From assembly GCA_949130485.1 (NCBI GenBank), contig OX422196.1:6657554-6721553 (forward strand): a stretch of 64,000 nucleotides of DNA, read 5' to 3'. A program made the position numbers and the translations under genes. The notes below the pieces were generated by a model. That model did not search any database. It saw nothing but the letters and a program-made list of their open reading frames with translations, and was not told the origin of the DNA. Position 1 is the first letter of the stretch. The number at the start of each line of letters is the position of its first letter. This DNA is from Agelas oroides. Lineage: Eukaryota > Porifera > Demospongiae > Agelasida > Agelasidae. Below are positions 27,093 to 36,196 of the stretch, one piece after another.

Positions 27093-29748
27093 CTTAATTG
27101 ACTCATAATGTCTCATGATGTCTCCTATTGATTGTCTCAGTACCTTATGCTGTGTCATAGAGTCGCATTGCATCCATAGTGTCTCCTAGAGTCTCATGCT
27201 GTCTCATGACGTCTCATGATGTCTCTCATTGTTTCATAGTGTCTCATCCTGTCTCATAATCTATGATGATGTTTCCTATTGTCTCATATTGTCTCATGCT
27301 GTCTCATACAGTCCCATTTCATCCATAATGTCAGATGATGTCTCCTATTGTCTCATAGTGTCTCATGCTGTCTCATACAGTCCCATTGGATCTATAATGT
27401 CTCGTAGTGTCTCAGCTGTCTCATCATATCTCATGATGTCTCCTATTGTGTCATAGTGTCTCATGTCTCATGCTGTATCATACAGTCCCATCACATCCAT
27501 AATGTCTCGTAATGTCTCATGCTGTCTCATAATGTCTCATGATGTCTCTTATTGTCTCATAGTGTCTCATATACTGTCTCATGTCTCATGTGGTCTCCTA
27601 TTGTCGCAGTTTCTCATGCTGTCTCATACAGTCCCATTGCATCCATAATGTCTCGTAGTGTGTCATGCTGTCTCATATGTCTCATGATGTCCCATAATGA
27701 GACATCATATCATGAAACACCATCCTGACAAAGCATGAGACCGCACAAAAACAGAGACACCATGAGACAGAGACACTACAAGACACCATGAGACACTGTG
27801 AGACACCATAATGTCTCATAGAATCTCATGCTGTCTCACAATGTCTCATCATGTCTCCTATTTTCTCATAGTGTCTCATGCCGTCTAATAATGTCTCATG
27901 ATGTCTCATGGTGTCTCATGTCTCAAGTGGTCTCCTATTGTCTCAGTTTCTCATGATGTCTCATACAGTCCCAATCCATCCATAATGTCTCGTAGTGTCT
28001 TGTGCTGTGAGATAAAATCTCATGATGTATCATAGTGTCTCATAATGTCTCATGATGTCTCATGGTGTCTCATAATGTCTCATGTGGTCTCCTAGTGTGT
28101 CAGTTTCTCTTGCGTCACGTACAGTCCCAATGGATCCATAATGTCTCGTAGTGTCTTGTGCCATCTGATAAATTCTCATGATGTATCGTAGTGTCTCATA
28201 ATGTCTCATGATGTCTCCTGCTGTCTCAGTGTCTCATGCTGTCTCATAATATCTCATGATGTCTCATAGTGTCTCATACTGTCTCATAATGTCTCATAAT
28301 GTCTCATGTGGTCTCCTATTGTCGCTGTTTCTCATGTTGTCTCATACAGTCCCATTGCATCCATAATGTCTCGTAGTGTGTCATGCTGTCTCATGATGAC
28401 TCATGATGTCTCATGATGTCCCATAATATCTCATGGTGTCTCATAGTGCCTCATAGTGTCTCATACTGGCTCACGATGTCTCCTATTGTGTCAGTGTCTC
28501 ATGCTGTCTCAAACAGTCCCATTGGATCTATAATGTCTCATAATGTCTCCTATTGTCTCAGTGTCTCATGCTGTCTCATACAGTCCTATTGGACCTATAA
28601 TGTCTCGTAGTGTCTCATGCTCTCTCATAATATCTCATGATGTCTCCTATTGTCTCATAGTGTCTCATGTCTCATGCTGTCTCATAATATCTCATGCTGT
28701 TTCATAGTGTCTCGTGCTGTCTCATAATGTCTCATGATGTCTCATAATGTCTGATGTTGTCTCCTATTGTCTCATAGTGTCTCATGCTGGCTGATGCAGT
28801 CCCATTGCATCAATAATGTCTCGTAGTGTCTCATGCTGTCTCATAGTGTCTCATGATGTCTCTTATTGGCGAATAGTGTTTCATGTTGTCTCATATTGTC
28901 TCATGATATCTCCTATTGTCTCAGTGTCTCATGCTGTCTCATACAGTCCCATTGCATCGATATTGTCTCGTAGTGTCATGGTGTCTCATAATGTCTCATG
29001 ATGTCTCCTATTGTCTCAGTATCTTATGCTGTGTCATACAGTCGCATTGCATCCATAATATCTCCTAGAGTCTCATGCTGTCTCATGACGTCTCATGATG
29101 TCTCTCATTGTTTCATAGTGTCTCATGCTGTCTCACAACGTCTGATGTGTTCTATTGTCTCATAGTGTCTCAATGTCTCATGCTATCTCATGATGTCTCA
29201 TACAGTTCCATTGCATCCATAACGTTTCGTAGTGTGTCATGCTGTCTCATGATGTCCCATAATATCTCATGGTGTCTCATAGTGTCTCATAATATCTCAG
29301 GATGTCTCCTATTGTCTCACAGTGTCTCATACTGTCTCATACAGTCCCATTGAATCTCATAATGTCTCATAGTGTTTTATGCCGTCTCATAATGTCTCAT
29401 AATGTCTCATGATGTCTGATGGTGTCTCATGATGTCTCGTGATGTCTCATGATGTCTCCTATTGCCTCAGTATCTTATGCTCGTAGTGTCTCGTGCTGTC
29501 TCATAATGTCTCATCATGTCTCCTACTTTCTCATAGTGTCTCATGCTGTCTAATAATGTCTCATGTTGCCTCATGGTGTCTCATAATGTCTCATGTGGTC
29601 TCCTAGTGTGTCAGTTTCTCTTGCTGTCACATACAGTCCCAATGGATCCATAATGTCCTGTAATGTCTTGTGCTGTCTGATAAAATCTCATGATGTATCA
29701 TAGTGTCTCATAATGTCTGACAATGTCTCAGGATGTCTCGTAGTGTCT
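27093..29748. repeat. Decamer minisatellite based on GTCTCAT, with higher-order structure
   Basis: About 2.65 kb made almost wholly of variants of a 10-bp motif (TGTCTCATRN), such as ATGTCTCATG, AGTGTCTCAT and CTGTCTCATA. A longer punctuating block containing ACAGTCCCATTGCATCCATA and then ATGTCTCGTAGTG recurs irregularly, marking a higher-order unit of roughly 100-250 bp. A stretch at about 27694-27815 is in the opposite orientation (GAGACACCATGAGACAC). Short open frames here are only by-products of the repeat. The array is flanked on both sides by family C satellite. Confidence 0.95.
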
Positions 29749-29756
29749 GTAAACAA

Positions 29757-30180
29757 ATCCATTACACCCGAGGCCGTGCAATGCAGAATTAGCGTAGACA
29801 TGAAATTCACGCAATTTGACGGCTAAACCTATCCCGGAAAAAAAGTTGCACTAATTCCCTTAGCTTCTTGTTGATGTGCTTCTTGCATTAGTGCATCGTT
29901 TGCTTCGGGTTAGGGTTAGCCGTCAATTTGCGTGAATTTCCATTGTCTGCGATGATTCGGCATTGAACGGCGTTGTGTGAGACGGATTTGTTAGCAGGCT
30001 CGTACAGGTTTGTGCCTTATTGCACAGACTGAGACTTAGATTTTTAAACTCTCTATTCCCTTAGCTTCTGGATGATATGCTACTTGGATTAGTGCAACAT
30101 TTACTCCGGGTTAGGGTTAGCCGTCAATTTGCATGACTTTCCAAAGTCTGCGCTGATTCGGCATTAATCGACCTTGTATG
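29757..30180. repeat. Family C satellite, right block, with one inverted fragment
   Basis: At 29757-29853 a fragment reads as the reverse complement of family C (on the minus strand: ATTAGTGCAAC, then GGTTTAGCCGTCAA, then TTGCGTGAATTTC). It is followed from about 29854 by direct C units carrying CTTGCATTAGTGCA, GGGTTAGGGTTAGCCGTCAA and GTGAATTTCCATTG; a second copy starts near 30022. The inverted and direct copies meet head to head. The GGGTTAGGGTTAG portion is a variant of the satellite and not a telomere tract. Confidence 0.85.
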
Positions 30181-30337
30181 AAAACAGTTGTTTGTTAATT
30201 AATTCATGTAAGACATCACGAAATGTGCTGAATCAGAATTTATGTGGCGGTTCAGTTGTGAAGGTCCAGATAGGTACGTAGGTTACACTGCTGCTTACTA
30301 CAGTTGGCAGTGGTGCTGCAGTTCCGCAGTGAAGTAT

Positions 30338-30606
30338 ACTGCTATTTTAACCATGTGGTTGTACTGGTTTGCAGTGGTTGCAGTGGTTGTACTGGTTGTA
30401 GTTGTTGTACAGGTTGCAGTGGTTGTACTGGTTTGCAATGGTTGCAGTGGTTGTATTATTATTATTGTTGTTGTTGCTGTTGTTGTTTTTGTTGTTGTAC
30501 TGGTTGTAGTTGTTGTGCCGGTTTGCAGTGGTTGCAGTGGTTGTACTGGTTGTAGTTGTTGTACTGGTTTGCAGTGGTTGCACTGGTTGCACTGGTTGTA
30601 GTTGTT
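30338..30606. repeat. GTT/GCA-rich microsatellite
   Basis: Degenerate triplet-based repeat built from TGGTTGCAG, TGGTTGTACTGG and TTGTAGTTGTTG segments, with a pure ATTATTATTGTTGTTG stretch in the middle. Predicted Cys/Val-rich or Asn/Thr-rich peptides in several frames are repeat artefacts. The same repeat resumes at 31560 beyond an apparent insertion. Confidence 0.9.
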
Positions 30607-31555
30607 AACCCTCGGCGCGCATGCGCAGCGAGGGTTACAGTACTTGGTCTGTGTGTCTGTGTGTCTATTACTCAACATCTCACTTTATACGTGATTATTC
30701 GTGCCACAAACGATACTAACCTTCTCAGCGGCGGATGAAGGTCGAAATTTTTAAGCGATTTTCTCTGAAAATGCTTCGTTGCGAAGCTAAAGTTGGTACG
30801 GCTACATGATAAGTCAGCCATTTTTTTACTCCGCGGAAAACGCGCATGCGCATGAATCTGGGCCACGTGGCTAGCGGCGATTTTGTTCTTGGGAGACGTT
30901 CTTTGCGAGTTCGATTATTGGCCATTGGCAGTAAGTATGCCTCCAACAAAGGTATGCCCGCACTGTAAAGCTGCTGTGCCTGTAAGACGGAAGACATGTG
31001 ATCATGTCTTTCGATCCAAACGAAAAGCAGAGTGTAAGAGAAAGCTATGAAACGTATGAGATCAGTAGAATCAGATAGTGTGAAATCAGCTAGGAAAGCT
31101 AAAGATAAGTGCCTGTGAAAGAGCGTCAGAAACTCGTGAGCGTACTTTGTATAGGCAGGAACAAAACAGAATGCGCATGACAAGCATGAGAGACTCTGAA
31201 ACCTTTGAGCAAACTGTGCAGAGGAAAGAATGCACAAAGTAAGCATGAGAGAGTTATTGCTAAGTCATAACTTAGTCACTGTGCTGTGTCGTGTGTATAA
31301 GTAGTAACGATGATGTATTGCTGCTCTAAATATAGTATAGATGTAATGACCACAATGCAATGTCATATTGCATAGCTGTGTTAATAAATGTAGGTTGCAT
31401 GATGTCAAATAACCGCAATGTACTGCACTGTGTTAATATTAGGCCCAAGTGCCTAGCTGTCAGAACAGATTCAAGGACAGACAGTTAGGAATGAATTAAT
31501 ATCAAAAAGCGTGCCATATCAACTCGAGAGCAAACGTCATGATACAGTGCCTTTC
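30607..31555. mobile_element. Apparent transposon remnant inserted in the GTT microsatellite
   Basis: A roughly 950-bp non-repetitive block interrupts the GTT/GCA microsatellite, which continues on its far side. It opens with a palindrome whose arms are AACCCTCG and CGAGGGTT around GCGCGCATGCGCAG (30607-30636). It contains a decayed reading frame (separate entry). I could not find matching terminal repeats or a target duplication, so the type of element is open; the coding remnant loosely recalls the repeat-rich N-terminal part of Helitron-like proteins in invertebrates, from memory only. Confidence 0.5.
30937..31240 (+). pseudogene. Decayed reading frame with CxxC zinc-ribbon-like start and arginine-rich repeats
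   Basis: An ATG frame of 37 codons (30937-31050) begins MPPTKVCPHCKAAVPVRRK and holds CPHC, a later CDH and a basic SKRKAECKRK tail, then stops. Just downstream, after a frame change and an in-frame stop (around 31096), coding-like sequence resumes with RASETRERTLYRQEQNRM and RDSETFEQTVQRKE, a near-repeat of about 25 residues (SETxE-QT-QR). This pattern of a small Cys-pair motif followed by charged near-repeats looks like a transposon-associated protein broken by stops and frame changes. Function is unknown and the element assignment is tentative. Confidence 0.45.
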
Positions 31556-31556
31556 A

Positions 31557-31660
31557 TTGTACAGGTTGCAGTGGTTGCAGTGGTTGTACTGTTTGCAGGA
31601 GTTGCACTGGTTGCAGTGGTACTGGTGTACGGGTATTTTATATATATATATTTTTGGAGA
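31557..31660. repeat. GTT/GCA microsatellite, right part, ending in a TA run
   Basis: The repeat seen at 30338-30606 resumes (CAGGTTGCAGTGGTTGCAG and similar) and ends with TTTTATATATATATATTTTT at about 31635-31656. It lies directly left of a MITE. Confidence 0.8.
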
Positions 31661-31676
31661 GGAGCACCCCCGCTCC

Positions 31677-31959
31677 TAGTCTCGTGACCAGCCGGAAAAA
31701 CCTACAGAAAATCCGTCTGGTAACGTTGGGCTCGATTCTGGTCTACTTACGACGGATTTATTTGAACGTGCCAATCAAATTGTATGTCCAATTACTCTGA
31801 GCGCCCTAGCGCTTGTGCGGATGCTAATTGGTGATAATTGAAGCCATGTAGAGGCGAGAACTTCCATATATGGTCAGCGCTGGCCGTCCCTGCTGACATG
31901 TGTGCAAAAGCCCAAGAAAGGCGCGCAATGTAGGTTGTTTCCGGCTGGTCACGAGACTA
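31677..31959. mobile_element. 283-bp MITE with about 30-bp terminal inverted repeats
   Basis: The left end reads TAGTCTCGTGACCAGCCGGA and continues AAAACCTACA; the right end (31929-31959) is its reverse complement with one extra base. The interior has no coding potential. Both ends begin with TA, so a TA target duplication with termini GTCTCGTGACC is likely, which fits a Tc1/mariner-type non-autonomous element; this assignment is inference. A segment inside it (31828-31858, GAAGCCATGTAGAGG) is matched in inverse orientation at 32405-32436, suggesting a second, decayed relative nearby. Confidence 0.88.
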
Positions 31960-34031
31960 CCCCGCAAAAAAAAATAAAAAATAAAAAAAAATACATAAAG
32001 AAACTAGCGCTCTGTAGAGCACATACCCCACGCGCCACGTAGCTATACATGTGCTTCCTTGAGGATAGGAACAGACCGTCGTCTCACAAATGCACGCTGT
32101 ATAATGAACCCTAGGAACAGTCGTACAGGTGGCAGGTATCTGGGTGTGGTTGATAGGTGTGCCCACGATGCCAACTCAAAACGCAGGATTGCGTTTGTAG
32201 AGTGTATATCTACCAAAAAAAAAAAAAAGGACAGACAAGGTGGTTTTTCAACGTTTTGCACAGTTTGAATGTATTTAACACTAGTAGAACCACCTGGATC
32301 TGGAGAAATGGCGTTTTTGTGCCGACAGACGGACACGACTGATCAATTTACCCTTGTGCATGCGCACGGGGTAACAACCAGAAGTTGGCTGGCTTTGTTT
32401 ATCATCTCACCTCTACATGGCTTCAATCACCACAACCGCCAGAATACTTGTACCGTAGATAGTCGAGTGACATACAGCAATAGCAAACCAAGTTAGCTTC
32501 ACTTCACCCCACACACAATAGCTATGTTCACAATGCTTCGGCACAGAGAGTGGTTGTTATTCAAGGCTAACCACACCACAAGTGGAAAGAAAACGGTGAC
32601 TTGAATGCAGGTGGACAAATCAGCTTGTTCCGCCATAAATGAGTCAGCTAACCCACTAGGTACACGTAGTGTAGAAGCCTAGCTAGGTTAGCCTGGGGGT
32701 AAAAGTGGAACAGGGAATTGGAGTTAGGTGCAAAGCTGATTATTAGACCAGCCATAGCATACTCAGACCTCAGTTATTGATGAAGATCGTACGTTGATTT
32801 CAGTCAAGATATCAACTGAAACCTCAATGACTGGCTAAGTTAGCCCCTTGGGTATGGAATATTTTTGCTTACTCGCAACAACGCTGTCTGTTATGACTCA
32901 ACTTACTCTGGCTATACAACCCAACCCAAAAATAGTGGCTGGGTGCTTACATAAGCTTATAACACATTTTGTTTAAGGTGAAGTACATATTACACATGTA
33001 TGAACCACTGAAGGAATTGGGGCTCTATGATGAGTTTAATGCAGTTCTGAAATGGTGGAGCATATGTTTTGTTAAATACTGCTCAAGAATTTAGAAATTT
33101 TCACACAGAATAAAAAATGATAATAACTATGACATGCACTATGTGAGTCTATGTGCACTGGCTCAAGTTTCAGGTATAGCTTGTCTTGGAGAAGGTGTGA
33201 CCTCATTGAGAGCCAGCAGCTTCATTGGAGTGGTAGCAATGGAGACATGGCGTCCACAGAAAGTCTGGGATGAAAACAGGACCATGCAATCAGTCACAGT
33301 ATCTCTTACCCAGCATTCATCCTCCTATGCAGGAGTGTCTGGGTTCAAGACTATTTAACTAGTCTCATAAGCCAGACACAATCAACCGCAGCATGGATCA
33401 CACACAGAGAAGGGTGTGATGACTCTGAACAGGTTGGTGTGCTGCAAAACAATTGGAGTACGGCTATCACATTGCAATGTTGACTGCTGCTGAAAATCTA
33501 CGCAGACTAGATACGAACAGTAAGCAACTATTGTATCAGCATTGTTACCACAGGGCTCCCCATTTTTGGTTTACAATCACAAGAGTACAGTGAGTACAGA
33601 AGCCTGAAGAGCAGCAAAACAAATGGCACTACTCTTGTTGCCATATCTTATTGTGGATGAGAACAAAAAAGTGGGAGGCCTAGAATCTGGGCTAGTAAAT
33701 TGTCTTTCAAGAGCTATTGTTCAGTAATGTGACTTTGCACATTCTCTGTAAACCCCTTAAGAACCACTGGTCTCTTTCTTCCCGACACTGAAAGCAATCC
33801 ACACTGGGGGTTGGTTGGGTGTGCCTTGCGAGACTACTCTAATCTCTTACCGTTACATTCAAGTTGTGCTGTTCCAGGCTATGAAATCGATCTCTGTGGA
33901 TAAAAGATTTCACAAATATAACTAGTTTTACGAGGGCATGCTTTAGTTAGTGAGGCACCACTCAAGAAACCACATCAAAGGCCATTGATGTACAAGTTGC
34001 TGAGATTAAGGTTTCAGTATTGAAGGTCAAG
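31960..34031. other. Intergenic stretch without a recognisable gene
   Basis: An A-rich tract (31966-31991) follows the MITE, and an A12 run lies at about 32217. The segment 32403-32440 is an inverted partial copy of the interior of the preceding MITE. The rest (32450-34031) is unique-looking AT-rich sequence with only short open frames and no convincing splice-bounded exon. It includes the downstream flank of CFAP69; I could not identify a poly(A) signal for that gene. Confidence 0.6.
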
Positions 34032-36134
34032 CTACGATACACTTGAGTGAATAACTCTGATTTCTCTATACCCTATTCCGACGCTGCTTGCTCTGGATGC
34101 ATCAATGGAAGCCAGCTGTCTTCTTTTAGCTTCCTGTGTTCAAGAGAAACAAAGCATACCAACAACTATAATCAAGAGCACACTGCTCTTTCCATCAGGT
34201 ATCAACCAGGAAGTGTCAGTATTGTATACAGAACTCATTTTATCACAATCACACTCCCATACTCACATACACACAACACAAAACACAACATGTGGCAGAG
34301 ACTCTACATAGCTGTGTACTTCTTCACTGACCTGCAGGGTCTTGTAGTTGGATGTGCGTTTGACAAATGCTTCTCCGTCTCGCTTCTCCTTCTCCTCTAA
34401 GTGGTGGTACTGCTTGATCTGGGTCAAGAGAGGAAGGCTGATAGCACACAAATGACTGCACACAGTACAAAGTGTAGTTAATGCACTTTCAACCATGGTG
34501 TAACTCTAATGTCCACTGATGTACCTTCTCATAAAATTGTCTTTCTTCGTCCAGGTCGTCTTCCTTCTGCTCTTCAATCAGATCATGCTGCAGGAGTAGA
34601 CATGAACTTGGTGTGCATACCCAAGTGCTGTGTACCAGGTAACAGAAACAGCACCCAGGGGTCTCACTACACAGGTCAGGTCAAGTCCCAGGCCTGTACC
34701 GTCCCTCAAGTTGCAAGTGCGTTTAATTTTATGTAGGCTTGGAAGTGTCTTAAACAGTCACATACACATACCTGCAGTTTGAGAGTTTCTTCTGCCTTCT
34801 CTTCATGGGTGTGCATGATATCCTGCAGACACTCCTGGTCTGGGGACACTGGTCTCAACCCCTCCTGTGCCAGCTCCCCTGCCACCTCGTTCCACACCTC
34901 CCCCGCCTAGGGGAGGGAGAAGGGAAACAAGGAGGCAGGAGAGAGGAAGGTAAGATGCAGTGAAGATTTCATGGAGCCAGTAAGGGTTCCCTATGTACCT
35001 TAAAGTCCAAGTAGCTCTCTACAATGCGGAGTGTGATCTTGTCTTCAGTAGAGAGCTCGTCTTTAGGATACTGGAAACCTGATGCAAGTAGAGATGTAAG
35101 TAGAGATGCAACATAATATTTCACAACAGCTAGTGTATGTCCGTAAAAAGAACGTGTCAACTTTTGTGTTCTTGAATTTCACAAACCAGTTCACATATTT
35201 TTCATTTTATCAGTTTCAAGATGAAAGATTGTTTATTTTTATTCTCTCTCTCTCATTATTCACTCCCCTACTCCCCCCTTCCCTCTTACCCATCTTGCAG
35301 CAGAGAGTGTATATCTTGGCCCTCATGTTCTCAGTGATGTCAATGACAGCAGCTGAGGGACAGCAGGAGGAAATGGGAGGAACTCCACATGCACTCTGCT
35401 CCACTCCCATTAGTGGCTGAAGGGTACCTAAAGAGTTTGTGTGCACGTGCGTAAACATACATGTGAAGGTCAGTGATTAGCTATCAGCTCATACATTTTA
35501 AATAAATTTAAATGCAACTGGTACATATCTTTGAAAACGGATAAAACATCCACCTAGGTCTAAGACTTATGATTCAGACTGTTGATCCACAGTGTGATGA
35601 GAAAGGCTACCCATCAAAATACACAGTCGATAGCAGGCAAGCCTTGTTCCCAGGCTGCTCTCATCTCCAACTTTTGTTTACTGCAAGCAATACAGTATTG
35701 TAAACTGGAGGTAGGGCTAGACTGCATGGGAACAGGTCTAGCTTCCTCATATTAGTCAGCAGCTTCATTGCTAGGCATCTCTATGTTGTAGGTTATCACT
35801 TTTATACTGCAAGCATTGGAGGCATGCAGGAGACCTGGGGACAAGGCTACCCATACCTGCAAGAGTGTTCATGCACTCCCTGGGCACACCCATTTCCTGT
35901 TCCTCTTTCCTCCACAGCTTGGCCAGCAGGGACCACACGCTGTGGTCATTGTCGTCTGGTGCCCTCCAGGCTACTACATGAGGGATGGCCTGGAGGGGGG
36001 GGGGGGGGGGGGGATGAGGTGTATGGAAGGTAGGGGACATGTGGAATCAGTAATCGTGTGCGCGAAGGTAGCCTCGTACCCAAGCATGGGGAGGAGCCTG
36101 GGTACGAGGCCATGCAAAGGAAGGTTTACTGCAC

Positions 36135-36196
<62 letters not shown>

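Noticed and set aside
27229..29353. Ser/Val/Cys-rich open frames in the GTCTCAT minisatellite
   Set aside because: Low-complexity translation of a decamer repeat.
29900..30125. Telomere-like GGGTTAGGGTTAG
   Set aside because: Only one and a half TTAGGG units, and the position corresponds to CGAGCTAGGTTTAGCC in other satellite units; a chance variant.
30242..30678. Cys/Val-rich (plus) and Asn/Thr-rich (minus) open frames
   Set aside because: Translations of the GTT/GCA microsatellite in several frames.
32043..32342. Overlapping short open frames on both strands around a poly-A/poly-T tract
   Set aside because: Mutually antisense, low complexity across AAAAAAAAAAAA, next to MITE-derived sequence.
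33134..33358. 74-codon plus-strand open frame as a gene
   Set aside because: No domain, no coding neighbours and no splice-bounded structure.
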